Below are positions 8,972 through 17,038 of a stretch of DNA of 64,000 bases, piece by piece. The notes under the pieces were generated by a model. That model saw only the letters and a program-made list of their open reading frames with translations, had not been told where the DNA came from and searched no databases. This stretch comes from Selenomonadales bacterium 4137-cl (GTDB taxonomy: Bacteria > Bacillota > Negativicutes > Sporomusales > UBA7701), in contig JAUOZS010000001.1 of assembly GCA_032334055.1 (NCBI GenBank), positions 682,001 to 746,000 on the forward strand. The letters are read 5' to 3'. The position numbers and the translations under genes were made by a program. Every line of letters begins with the position of its first letter. Position 1 is the first letter of the stretch.

Positions 8972-10477
8972 CTAACCAACCGGAAAAAGGATAGTAAAGG
9001 TGGTGCCCTGGCCGGGGTTGCTGTCCACGGAAGCTGTTGCCTTGTGCCGGTCGATAATTTGCTTGGCGATGGCCAGACCTAAACCGGCTCCGTTTTCTGT
9101 CCGGCTATGGGATTTGTCTACTTTGTAAAAACGGTCCCAGATATATGGAAGGTCTTCCGCCGGGATACCGCTGCCAGAGTCGGTTACCGCAAGTATAACG
9201 TTACCTTGGCCTTGGGTTACCGAGATCATAATATGGCCGCCAGCAGGGGTATATTTGAGCGCATTATCCAAGAGGATGAGCAATAGCTGTGTTAGCCGGT
9301 CTCCGTTTCCCAGAATATTGGATACGGTATCTTCGCCTGAAAGGCACAGGGTGATACTTTTTTGCGTAGCGGCTTGTTTTAGCATATGAATGACACTATC
9401 GGCAATTGCCGGCAACGGAATGAATTCCACATTCCAGGCCACTGTCTCACTTTGCAGGCGGCTCAAGTCCAGTAAATCTTTTACCAAATGTTCGAGGCGC
9501 ACCGTCTCATCCCGCATAATACGGAGATATTTTGTTGCCTGCCCGGGGTCATCGACAGTTCCGTCCAGAAGCGCTTCAGTGTAGCTTCGCATGATGGTGA
9601 GCGGGGTCCTTAGTTCATGGGATACGTTGGCGACAAAGTCGCGCCGCAGCTTCTCCGTCTTTTCCATTTCGGCCATATAGCAGCCCAAGTCTTGCGCCAG
9701 CGCGTTAAAAGCGTGACCGAGGCGGCCGACTTCATCGCCGCTCGTCACCGCTACCCGAGCGGTATAATCTCCTGTGGCCATCGTACCGGCCGCTTCCTGC
9801 ATCGCTTTCAGCGGTTTTACTATGGCACGGGTGAGACGATTTACCACCAGCAGGGCAAGGAGCAGGGCAGCGATACCGCCGCCGCCGACATAATAATAAA
9901 TACGCTGCATGAATGCGTTGATGCCTGTCACCGGCGAGTTGAGCAATACTGCGCCGCTTACAGTGCCGTCGACCTGCTTGATGGGAACGGCCACCACCAC
10001 CATTTTTTCGCCGTAGTAAGGCTGTTCCATGGTTTTCGTCACGACCTGACCGTTATATACCGGGTCCAGTTCGTTAATCAGCGAGCGCATGCCGCCGATG
10101 GGCTGCAGGCCCATGCCGCCACCCATCGGCCCATGGCTTCCCGGTCCGAAGCCGGGACCGTACGGATGGTTTCCGGCCATGCGCCGTCCGGACATGGCCA
10201 CGATTTGGCGGGAATCGTCCAATACCCATATCCGGGCATCCAGATATTGATCGGCATTGGCGAGATAGTCGCCAAGTCGGTCCAGGCCGCCGGATTCATC
10301 CTGGAAAGTCTGTACCGTGTGGGCCAGCTCCGTTCCTTTCTTAAGCAGTTCCTGCTGTTTGCCGGACAGTATCTGGTCCTTGATAAACAGCGAGATACCG
10401 CATAGAACAATCCCTAGCGTCACCGTAATGACCAGCATAAAACCGGCCAGCAATTTTAACTGCAGGGTGTTTCTCAT
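8972..10477 (-). CDS. Two-component sensor histidine kinase (HAMP, HisKA, HATPase)
   Basis: A 501-residue membrane kinase. TM1 is near residues 8-32 and TM2 near 200-220, enclosing an extracytoplasmic sensor; then HAMP, a dimerisation domain with H-box VSHELRTP, and an ATPase domain with N box (LLDNALKYTP), G1 (DSGSGIP) and G2 (GAGLGLAIAKQI). The sensor holds a Gly/His/Met/Pro-rich stretch (HPYGPGFGPGSHGPMGGGMG), which could bind metal such as copper; that is inference. The start at 10477 is chosen because GAGGTGA precedes it and its ATGA overlaps the regulator stop. Confidence 0.93.
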   Translation of the reverse strand: MRNTLQLKLLAGFMLVITVTLGIVLCGISLFIKDQILSGKQQELLKKGTELAHTVQTFQDESGGLDRLGDYLANADQYLDARIWVLDDSRQIVAMSGRRMAGNHPYGPGFGPGSHGPMGGGMGLQPIGGMRSLINELDPVYNGQVVTKTMEQPYYGEKMVVVAVPIKQVDGTVSGAVLLNSPVTGINAFMQRIYYYVGGGGIAALLLALLVVNRLTRAIVKPLKAMQEAAGTMATGDYTARVAVTSGDEVGRLGHAFNALAQDLGCYMAEMEKTEKLRRDFVANVSHELRTPLTIMRSYTEALLDGTVDDPGQATKYLRIMRDETVRLEHLVKDLLDLSRLQSETVAWNVEFIPLPAIADSVIHMLKQAATQKSITLCLSGEDTVSNILGNGDRLTQLLLILLDNALKYTPAGGHIMISVTQGQGNVILAVTDSGSGIPAEDLPYIWDRFYKVDKSHSRTENGAGLGLAIAKQIIDRHKATASVDSNPGQGTTFTILFPVG

Positions 10478-11166
10478 GATTTCACCTCGAAACGGTATCC
10501 GATTCCCCATACTGTTTTTATATCCCACGGCGTAGTTTCATTGGCTTCCATTTTTTGCCGCAGACGGCGGATGTGGTTGTCTACCGTGCGGGTTTCACCG
10601 CAATAGGTATAACCCCAGACTTTTTCCAGCAGTATTTCGCGGGAAAAAGTCCGTCCCGGCTTGGACGCCAGGCACCACAACAGTTCCATTTCCTTGGCCG
10701 TCAGCGGAACGGACCGGCCAAAGGCAGTAAGGGTGTAATCGGCGATGTTGATGTCAAGGCTTGGGAAATGCAGCCAGTCGGCGGAGGCAAACTCGGTATT
10801 CGGCACCCGCCGCAGCACGGCGTTGACTCTGGCGACCACTTCACGGGGGTTGAAGGGTTTGGCGATGTAATCGTCGGCTCCCAGGTCCAGCCCTATAATC
10901 CGGTCTTCATCTTCCGCCCGGGCCGACAGCATAATGATGGGCACTTGTGAGTACTTGCGGACCTGGCGGCAAACCTCAATACCGTCGAGTACCGGCATCA
11001 TAATGTCCAGGATGATTACCCCCGGTTTGACTTGTTCCACTTTCCGGATGGCTTCCACGCCGTCCGCCGCTTCTTCCACCTGAAAGCCTGCTTTAGTAAA
11101 ATACGATCTCATGACTTCGCGGATTTTATCGTCATCATCTACGACGAGTATAGTCTGACTGCTCAT
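10474..11166 (-). CDS. OmpR/PhoB-family response regulator
   Basis: A 230-residue regulator. The receiver domain (about 1-120) has the acidic pair (VVDDDDK), the phospho-acceptor Asp in VIILDIMMPVLDG and the Lys in DDYIAKPFNPREV. A C-terminal winged helix (about 135-230, ending RRLRQKMEANETTPWDIKTVWGIGYRFE) binds DNA. The start at 11166 is supported by AAGGAGGG six bases upstream; an in-frame longer version lacks such a site. It is co-transcribed and translationally coupled with the kinase. Targets are unknown; the nearby efflux operon is a candidate. Confidence 0.94.
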   Translation of the reverse strand: MSSQTILVVDDDDKIREVMRSYFTKAGFQVEEAADGVEAIRKVEQVKPGVIILDIMMPVLDGIEVCRQVRKYSQVPIIMLSARAEDEDRIIGLDLGADDYIAKPFNPREVVARVNAVLRRVPNTEFASADWLHFPSLDINIADYTLTAFGRSVPLTAKEMELLWCLASKPGRTFSREILLEKVWGYTYCGETRTVDNHIRRLRQKMEANETTPWDIKTVWGIGYRFEVKS

Positions 11167-11313
11167 GGCATACCCTCCTTGACTGGTTTCCTTTGACCTC
11201 AAGTGTAAAAGGAGAAAATACACGATTTTGTGCCCTAACTGTAAAAAATATGTGAAATTTATTATTTTGTCGGATTTACACATTGCCGGAAGAAGGGCGT
11301 TAAGTGTTCTAGG

Positions 11314-12312
11314 TTACAAGTTAGGGAAGAAGCAGGCCAGCAAGTTGTCCAGAGCTATGTCGTGGATGGGGTGTTCAGCCAGCCATGCCGCAATAATTTT
11401 ACCGAGGGACTCTCGGGAATAGGCTGTGCCACTGAGCGCCGCTTCCAGGTCATCTATGTCGCCGGTGGCGAAAAAATCCCCGAATATTTTGCAGTGCTGA
11501 ATGGTTTCATTTTGTATGTTAAGCAACACTTGCACAGTACCACCGGCAAATTTTTTCTTGGAGGAACGGTTATAGGGAGGGAGTGTGCCGTAATTCCAGG
11601 CGGGGTCCTGATAGCGGCTGCGGGCGAGAGCCTCAATAGACTGGCAGTCGGCAACCGAAAGTGCGTATTTGCGATAGTCGGTTCCGGCGTGTCGAAAGAC
11701 GGCCTTGAGTAAGATGTCCTCAAACTCCGTTATGGTGATAGGCTGCTTTAGATAGGGGCGAATGGTTGTAACTCGGCTGCGCACGGACGGAACAGCGGGG
11801 GGGCTATATTTCGCTTCAGGGCCGGCCAAGGCTTGGGCCAATATTGTCAGGTCGGTATCAAATAGCAAAGTGCCGTGGTGCAACAAGCGGCCATGATGTA
11901 GGTACTGCGCGTTGCCGGAAAACTTTTGTCCGTCGATGGTCAGATCATTGCGGCCGGAAAACTTGGCCTTTACGCCCAGAGTAGCCAGGGCATCGATAAC
12001 TGGAACGCTGAAGCGGAAAAAGTCCTTGTTTCGGTTGCCGGAAGCAGCAGTGATGAAGGTAAAGTTCAAGTTGCCCAAATCGTGATACACCGCGCCGCCG
12101 CCCGAGAGGCGGCGTACGACTTGGATGTGTCGGTCGGCGATAAAGGGCTGATTGATTTCGGCAGCGGTATTTTGGTTTCGGCCGACGACCACCGTCGGAG
12201 CGTTGCGCCATAGAATGACCAGGTCATTGGCGGCAGGCTCGTTTTTAAGAAAATATTCCTCCAGGGCCAGATTGAAATAGGGATCAGTGCAAGGGTTGAC
12301 AATATGCAGCAT
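11314..12312 (-). CDS. lplA: Lipoate-protein ligase A
   Basis: A 332-residue enzyme that activates free lipoate with ATP and transfers it to a Lys of lipoyl domains. Family motifs are clear: N-terminal NPCTDPYFNLALEEYF, RRLSGGGAVYHDLGNLNFTF (lipoate-AMP site), and KFSGNAQY with the adenylation Lys. The C-terminal accessory domain (about 245-332) is present, so it is full length. It is transcribed divergently from the lpd operon across a shared 160-bp intergenic region. No pyruvate dehydrogenase or glycine cleavage operon is in the window, so its natural acceptor may be the GcvH-like domain of the fusion protein at 14805. Confidence 0.93.
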   Translation of the reverse strand: MLHIVNPCTDPYFNLALEEYFLKNEPAANDLVILWRNAPTVVVGRNQNTAAEINQPFIADRHIQVVRRLSGGGAVYHDLGNLNFTFITAASGNRNKDFFRFSVPVIDALATLGVKAKFSGRNDLTIDGQKFSGNAQYLHHGRLLHHGTLLFDTDLTILAQALAGPEAKYSPPAVPSVRSRVTTIRPYLKQPITITEFEDILLKAVFRHAGTDYRKYALSVADCQSIEALARSRYQDPAWNYGTLPPYNRSSKKKFAGGTVQVLLNIQNETIQHCKIFGDFFATGDIDDLEAALSGTAYSRESLGKIIAAWLAEHPIHDIALDNLLACFFPNL

Positions 12313-12367
12313 AGGGGTTAGCCTCCTCCGTACGCAAAAAAATGTGTTAAAAAATAGACAAAGTGAA

Positions 12368-12396
12368 TTGACAGAGAAACGATTTCGGCATATTAT
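12368..12396 (+). promoter_or_regulatory. Sigma-A promoter of the lpd-DGC operon
   Basis: TTGACA at 12368-12373, a 17-bp spacer and TATTAT at 12391-12396 form a near-consensus promoter about 80 bases upstream of lpd. Confidence 0.7.
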
Positions 12397-12400
12397 GATG

Positions 12401-12443
12401 TTGAATATATTATAATTTTATAAAATAATAATATAATAAGCAA
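12401..12443. promoter_or_regulatory. Imperfect AT-rich palindrome downstream of the lpd promoter
   Basis: TTGAATATATTATAATTTTA on the left and a mirrored arm ending ATAATATAATAAGCAA on the right form an imperfect 43-bp inverted repeat resembling the perfect palindrome at 8693. Its place just after the -10 box fits repressor binding over the transcription start. Which regulator binds is unknown. Confidence 0.45.
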
Positions 12444-12474
12444 GTTGTATTTTGTGGTGAGAGGTGAGTGAAAT

Positions 12475-13872
12475 ATGGCGCAAGTATATGAAGTGAAGCT
12501 GGCTATTTTAGGCGGAGGGCCGGCTGGCTATCTGGCGGCCGTTCGGGCCGCGCAGCTCGGAGCCGATGTCGCCATTGTCGAGCGCGACCAATTCGGCGGC
12601 GTGTGTTTAAATCGTGGCTGCATTCCCACCAAAGCGCTGTTGCGTACGGTGGAACTGGCGGCCCTCGGCGGCAGGGGGCAGGAATTTGGCGTTACGGGCC
12701 AACCATCTGCAGTGTCCTGGTCTGCAGCGCACAGCCGGAAGAGCCGGGTAGTTAAGAGTTTACGACTGGGTGTTGAGCATTTGTTAGGAAAGGAACAGAT
12801 TCATATCTTCAGGGGCCAGGGGAGCATTGTAAATTCCGCGAGGCTGGCAGTTGAAACGGATGAAGGTACGGTAACCATAAACTGCAGGAACATGCTGGTG
12901 GCTACCGGATCTGTGCCGGCGCGGCCCAATATTCCCGGTGTACCATCGGCGGCAGTGTTGACTAGCGATGAACTGTTGTCCCTGGAAGAAGTACCAAAGC
13001 GTCTGGCGATTATCGGCGGCGGAGTAATTGGCCTGGAGTTTGCCCAGATGTTTAACGGACTGGGAACTAAGGTCTCCATCATCGAAATGGCGGAGCAGGT
13101 GCTGCCGCAGGAAGATGCGGAGATGGCCGGAGAAGTGCTTAAAAGCTTGAAGCGGCAAGGCATGCAGGTCCATTTATCAAGTGCTGTCACCGAAATCATT
13201 ACCGCCGAGACGGGGACGAAGGTCAAGTTTAAGACAAAAGACAAGGATAACCAGGTAGAGGCCGATTATGTACTGCTGGCGACTGGGCGCAAACCGGCTG
13301 TGCCGACGGAATTGGTCGCTCTTGGCGCGGCTACCGGTGCGCAAGGGGCGCTGGTCGTGAATGCGCAGATGGCGACCACCATCCCAGGAATCTACGCGGC
13401 AGGCGATGTGACCGGTGGCAAACTGCTGGCCCACAAAGCTTACGCCGAGGGCCGGGCGGCAGTGGAGAATGCGTTGGGCTCTTCTTGTGGCGTGAATTAT
13501 CAAGCAGTTCCGTCCTGCGTGTATATCCAGCCGGAACTGGCAACCGTCGGACTCAATGAAAACGAGGCTGCCCAGCAGGGGCGTGAGGTAAAGCTGGGGC
13601 GGTTTTATTTCCGCAACAATGGTCGGGCGTTATGTCTTGGTGAGAGGGACGGGCTGGTGAAGGTAGTCGCCGACAGCCGGACCCATGGTATTCTGGGTGC
13701 GCAAATCTTTGGCCCGCAGGCGACTGAGCTGATATCCGAACTAACCTTGGCGGTGGCAATGGGCATTAAAGCCGAGGTGTTGGCCGACCTTGTGCATCCG
13801 CATCCCACATTAAGCGAGGCGGTGATGGAGGCCTGCGCCGATGTCGTTGGCCGGGCTATTCATAAAGGATAA
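12475..13872 (+). CDS. lpd: Dihydrolipoamide dehydrogenase
   Basis: A 465-residue pyridine nucleotide-disulfide oxidoreductase that reoxidises dihydrolipoyl groups with NAD+ (or reduces them in reverse). It shows the FAD site (LAILGGGPAGYLAAVRAAQLG), the redox disulfide CLNRGC (C44 and C49), the NAD site (AIIGGGVIGLEFAQMF), the second FAD motif (IPGIYAAGDVTGG) and the catalytic HPHPTLSEAV near the C-terminus. GAGAGGTGAG precedes the ATG. No E1 or E2 genes follow; it heads an operon of DGC, HdrA-like and ferredoxin genes, suggesting its lipoyl partner is the DGC-GcvH fusion rather than a classical dehydrogenase complex. Confidence 0.94.
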   Translation: MAQVYEVKLAILGGGPAGYLAAVRAAQLGADVAIVERDQFGGVCLNRGCIPTKALLRTVELAALGGRGQEFGVTGQPSAVSWSAAHSRKSRVVKSLRLGVEHLLGKEQIHIFRGQGSIVNSARLAVETDEGTVTINCRNMLVATGSVPARPNIPGVPSAAVLTSDELLSLEEVPKRLAIIGGGVIGLEFAQMFNGLGTKVSIIEMAEQVLPQEDAEMAGEVLKSLKRQGMQVHLSSAVTEIITAETGTKVKFKTKDKDNQVEADYVLLATGRKPAVPTELVALGAATGAQGALVVNAQMATTIPGIYAAGDVTGGKLLAHKAYAEGRAAVENALGSSCGVNYQAVPSCVYIQPELATVGLNENEAAQQGREVKLGRFYFRNNGRALCLGERDGLVKVVADSRTHGILGAQIFGPQATELISELTLAVAMGIKAEVLADLVHPHPTLSEAVMEACADVVGRAIHKG

Positions 13873-13897
13873 AAACGAATAAAGCGGAGGTGAGAAG

Positions 13898-14122
13898 ATG
13901 TCGGTCCAATGTTTGCAGTGTGGGATAGCTTCTAAAAGAGAGAGTGGGCTTTGGTGTGAGAAATATCAGTTTTCGGTAACAGAGGTTGACCAAAATGCCA
14001 AAAGCGACTGCCGTTACTTTATGGAGGTTGTCATAGAAGATGGCGAGCCGCTAAGCGCCCGACAGCATCTGATGCTGAAAGAAAACGAACTGGCGTCGCG
14101 CAAAATGCGCGGTACGGTTTAA
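13898..14122 (+). CDS. Small cysteine-containing protein, unknown
   Basis: A 74-residue protein with CLQCG near the N-terminus and two further Cys (LWCEK and SDCRYF), a CxxC-x11-C-x17-C arrangement that could hold zinc or an iron-sulfur centre. I do not recognise the family. A GGAGGTGAGAAG ribosome site precedes the ATG. It sits 25 bases after lpd and 19 bases before the HdrA-like gene, so it belongs to the same operon. Confidence 0.7.
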   Translation: MSVQCLQCGIASKRESGLWCEKYQFSVTEVDQNAKSDCRYFMEVVIEDGEPLSARQHLMLKENELASRKMRGTV

Positions 14123-14141
14123 TTTATGGAGGGATGACATT

Positions 14142-14522
14142 ATGGGAGAAGAAGAAAAAAAACTACCTGGTTTTATTATGTGCGTTTGCACCGGCAAGTG
14201 CCCCGGCTTCAGCCAGATGGATATCTGGGACTTTATCAACCAGGTACGGGTCGAACTGCCGGTGGAATACGGTTTTATTCACCCACAGCTGTGCGAGGAG
14301 GATGGGGACCGCTTTTTGGCCGACATGCTGCAAGCCGACCGGCCCATGGTTATCGGGGCCTGCGCCAAAAACATGCAAATCAAAATGTTCCGGGATGCCT
14401 TTAAAGCGGCAGGCCTTGATGTCAACAAAGATTTGGTGGCTCTAGACATTCGGGACATGACAACCGAGAAAGCCGTCCAAAAGGTATCCGAGGCTTTGGA
14501 AGCGATGGGGGGAGAGGTATGA
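14142..14522 (+). CDS. Stand-alone HdrA N-terminal-domain-like protein
   Basis: A 126-residue protein. Its start carries a Cys cluster (CVCTGKCPGF) and the remainder resembles the N-terminal domain of heterodisulfide reductase subunit A: a valine/proline segment before HPQLCEEDG, then RPMVIGACAKNMQIKMFRDA, then AGLDVNKDLVALDIRD, corresponding to the HdrA pattern VVVAACSPR, LFR..L..AGLNP, NIRD. The FAD and ferredoxin domains of HdrA are missing, so it is probably an electron-transfer or sulfur-handling module. Its stop overlaps the ferredoxin start (ATGA), implying close cooperation. HdrA similarity is from motif memory, not from a search. Confidence 0.65.
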   Translation: MGEEEKKLPGFIMCVCTGKCPGFSQMDIWDFINQVRVELPVEYGFIHPQLCEEDGDRFLADMLQADRPMVIGACAKNMQIKMFRDAFKAAGLDVNKDLVALDIRDMTTEKAVQKVSEALEAMGGEV

Positions 14523-14812
14523 GCGAAGAGACTTTCATGGGGGTGCCAAGAGACAAGATCGACTGGAAGCCCACGATTGACTACTCAAAATGTAACTATT
14601 GCATGGAATGTGTTAAGTTCTGTCCCCACAAGGTTTATCAGGTGCAGGAAGAAGCAGAAATCAAGCTGATTGTGGCTAACCCGACCAACTGTGTTGTCTT
14701 TTGCCGGGCCTGCGGCAAGACCTGCGGCCTGGATGCATTGTCCTTTCCTAATAAAGCGGAAGTATCCAAAAAGATTAAAGAAATGCGCACGGGAGGAAAT
14801 GGCAATGACTAA
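14519..14812 (+). CDS. 2[4Fe-4S] ferredoxin-like protein
   Basis: A 97-residue electron carrier. The first cluster motif is CNYCMECVKFCP (CxxCxxCxxxC). The second is CVVFCRACGKTCG, with an extra residue between the first two Cys, so it may hold a [4Fe-4S] cluster with altered geometry. The intervening YQVQEEAEIKLIV strand is typical. The start overlaps the end of the HdrA-like gene and the stop overlaps the start of the DGC-GcvH gene, so the three are translationally coupled. Likely role: electron transfer to or from the HdrA-like and lipoyl partners. Confidence 0.85.
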   Translation: MSEETFMGVPRDKIDWKPTIDYSKCNYCMECVKFCPHKVYQVQEEAEIKLIVANPTNCVVFCRACGKTCGLDALSFPNKAEVSKKIKEMRTGGNGND

Positions 14813-15677
14813 GAAATATGCCGTACTCCCCTGCAACGGGCTGGATAAATGTGCCGGTCAAATGGCCAGGGAAATCGCCCTGACCGTATGCGAAAAAACG
14901 GACAGCCAGCTCATCTGTCCGGTCTTCTACCGGGTGGCCGACGCAAGATATAACAAGATCGCCAACGAGAATCCGCTATTGGTGATCGACGGCTGCGCAA
15001 CCCGTTGCGCGAGCAAACTTGCGGCGGAAAAGAACTTGAAAATTTACCGAAAAATGACTGTAACCGATGAAACGCAAAAACATGGCGTAACACTGGCGAT
15101 AGAACCCTTACGGCTTTGGGAGGATGAAATAAACTTGTGTGCGGCACTGGCCGCCGAACTGATCAAAGAAGAGGACGTTGCGGAAAGCATGGCGGCTGCC
15201 GTTATCTATCCGGTTCCCGGCGATTATCTCATCCATACCAAAGATAAATTTATGTTTCGCATTCCTCCGGAAGGCTTCTACTTTACCGAGAATGACTGTT
15301 GGGTACAGCCTGTCGGCAACCGTGCAAGAATTGGCGTCGCGGATTATGTGCAGCAGAGCCTGTCTGACATCATGTTTTTCACGCCGCCGCCGGTCGGGGT
15401 CGAGGTAGAGCAGTTCGGTGAAGCGGGCGCCATCGAGTCCGGTAAGGCAGTGTTCGAACTAGTCTGCCCGGTCAGCGGCAAGATTGTGGCAATCAATAAG
15501 GAACTGCTGAATTCCCCGGAGAAGATCAACGAGAACCCTTACGAGCAGGGCTGGATAGCCGAATTGGAATTGACCAATTTTGATGAAGAGAAGGACTTTC
15601 TGCTAGATGCGGATGGTTACTTACAAGTACTAAAACGAAAGGTGGATGAGTTTCATGTCAATCAACGAAAAGGTTAA
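14805..15677 (+). CDS. DGC-domain / GcvH lipoyl-domain fusion protein
   Basis: A 290-residue two-domain protein. Residues 1-125 form a DGC domain (family of putative zinc-binding proteins) with C10, C16 and the signature IDGCATRC (D62-G63-C64, C68). Residues about 150-260 match glycine cleavage H protein: FYFTENDCWVQPVGNRARIG, then VEQFGEAGAIESGKAVFEL, then SPVSGKIVAIN-like and NPYEQGWIAELEL. Lys214 in ESGKAV is in the position of the lipoylated Lys. I take the ATG at 14805, eight bases after GGGAGG; an ATG at 14799 is too close. The fusion puts a swinging dithiol arm on a Cys-rich protein; lplA and lpd are adjacent. Function is inferred, not known. Confidence 0.8.
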   Translation: MTKKYAVLPCNGLDKCAGQMAREIALTVCEKTDSQLICPVFYRVADARYNKIANENPLLVIDGCATRCASKLAAEKNLKIYRKMTVTDETQKHGVTLAIEPLRLWEDEINLCAALAAELIKEEDVAESMAAAVIYPVPGDYLIHTKDKFMFRIPPEGFYFTENDCWVQPVGNRARIGVADYVQQSLSDIMFFTPPPVGVEVEQFGEAGAIESGKAVFELVCPVSGKIVAINKELLNSPEKINENPYEQGWIAELELTNFDEEKDFLLDADGYLQVLKRKVDEFHVNQRKG

Positions 15678-16065
15678 AGTCATACCCTGTAGCGGAATGG
15701 GCAAAGTTTTCGGCTTGATGGCCAGGGAGGCGGCACTGCGGACTGTTGGCCAGCTATGTCCGGATAAGGCGGAGACCATGTGCCTGGCATATGTCGTGAC
15801 CGGGGACGCCGAAGCGGAGGCCGGCATTGACGGAAAACCCTGTATTACGATTGACGGTTGTCCCAAGATGTGTTCGGCTAAAAGCGTAGCGATCATCGGC
15901 GGTGATATCAAGGAGGAGTTCAAGGTCTTGGACATCATGAAAGAGCACAAAGGCGCCCAGCCGGGCACTGCTACCGAATTGACAACGGACGGCTGGACGA
16001 TTGTAGATAAGATTGCAGCCACATTGCACGAGCGCGTACAGCAAATTCATGGAGAGGGGAGATAG
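15655..16065 (+). CDS. DGC-domain putative zinc-binding protein
   Basis: A 136-residue protein with the DGC signature IDGCPKMC (D67-G68-C69, C73), an N-terminal VIPCSGMGKVFG Cys (C12), and C35, C43 and C63. It is a paralogue of the DGC half of the preceding fusion. The start at 15655 is favoured by AGGTGG nine bases upstream; 15646 is an alternative. It overlaps the 3' end of the fusion gene by 23 bases. The family is described only as putative zinc-binding; the operon context suggests redox or metal handling. Confidence 0.8.
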   Translation: MSINEKVKVIPCSGMGKVFGLMAREAALRTVGQLCPDKAETMCLAYVVTGDAEAEAGIDGKPCITIDGCPKMCSAKSVAIIGGDIKEEFKVLDIMKEHKGAQPGTATELTTDGWTIVDKIAATLHERVQQIHGEGR

Positions 16066-16069
16066 GAAG

Positions 16070-16543
16070 ATGGCGGAGGAACTGAAAATCGGCGTGGTAT
16101 CTTGCAGCGGGGAAGATTGCCTGGGAGGGACGATTTCACGTCTGGCCACGCGCAAGATGCTGGATGAAGTACGTCCGGACAAAACGGTCACTATATGCTT
16201 GCCGCTCTTTTTGGCCGGCGGGCAGGAGGAAAGGATGTTTGCCAAGACATTTCCGACAATCGCCGTGGATGGCTGCAACAAGGCGTGCGCCAAGCGAGCG
16301 ACGGAGAAATATAGCGGTAAGGTTAACGGTACAATACTTGTATCGGATATTATCGGCGATACGGTTTCCGAGTCCGCGGCTCTATCTACGAGGGACGTAA
16401 CGGCCGAGCATCAAACCATGGTGGATAAAGTGGCGGCGGAAATTACCAAGCAGTTTGACGCAATATTGAATGCAAACAGTAAAAACCAAGCCGGCTCGAC
16501 AGCTACTTCCTGCGGTTGCAGCTGCAGTGGCGGTTGTGGTTAA
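16070..16543 (+). CDS. DGC-domain protein with Cys-rich tail
   Basis: A 157-residue DGC protein: N-terminal VVSCSGEDCLGG (C12, C17), central VDGCNKAC (D67-G68-C69, C73) and a C-terminal CGCSCSGGCG tail like those of metal-binding proteins. The ATG at 16070 follows AGGAAG. It is four bases after the preceding DGC gene, so the two are the end of the lpd operon. Having three DGC units in one operon suggests a complex or a relay. Confidence 0.8.
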   Translation: MAEELKIGVVSCSGEDCLGGTISRLATRKMLDEVRPDKTVTICLPLFLAGGQEERMFAKTFPTIAVDGCNKACAKRATEKYSGKVNGTILVSDIIGDTVSESAALSTRDVTAEHQTMVDKVAAEITKQFDAILNANSKNQAGSTATSCGCSCSGGCG

Positions 16544-16627
16544 AGAACGGTAGTATTGCTATATAAATTGATGCGAATAGAACAATCGGGTAATAGTGCA
16601 AATATATCGTAAGGGAAGGATGAGCTA

Positions 16628-17038
16628 ATGATACAATTCAGCACAAGAAAACGGATGGCTATAACCGTGGTAATTGGCCTGGTAATGGTATTCACTTTTT
16701 GGGTTGTTGATAACGGAAATAAGGCCCAAGGCATGGAACAATTTGAACAGGTTTTACATAACGGCCAACCTACGGTGCTTGATTTAGGCTCTGGCACTTG
16801 TGTGCCTTGTAAGATGATGAAACCCATTCTTGACGAACTGGGTCAGGAATATGAAAACAGAGTCAATGTGGTTGTACTGGAAATTGGCGATTATCAATAT
16901 TTAGCCCGCCAGTATCGGATAAGGGTAATTCCTACCCAAATCTTTTTTGATAAAGACGGAAACGAATATTGGCGGCATGAAGGATTTTTACCGAAAGAAG
17001 TGATAAAGACAAAACTTAGGGAATTAGGAATCGATTGA
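16628..17038 (+). CDS. Membrane-anchored thioredoxin-like protein
   Basis: A 136-residue protein. Residues 10-28 form a signal anchor (AITVVIGLVMVFTFWVV), followed by an exported thioredoxin fold with the active site GTCVPCKMMKP and the cis-Pro loop (VIPTQIFF). It would reduce or exchange disulfides outside the membrane. The stop overlaps the start of the ccdA gene (TGATG), the classic arrangement in which CcdA passes electrons from cytoplasmic thioredoxin. It begins 84 bases after the DGC operon and may be read through from it. Confidence 0.88.
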   Translation: MIQFSTRKRMAITVVIGLVMVFTFWVVDNGNKAQGMEQFEQVLHNGQPTVLDLGSGTCVPCKMMKPILDELGQEYENRVNVVVLEIGDYQYLARQYRIRVIPTQIFFDKDGNEYWRHEGFLPKEVIKTKLRELGID

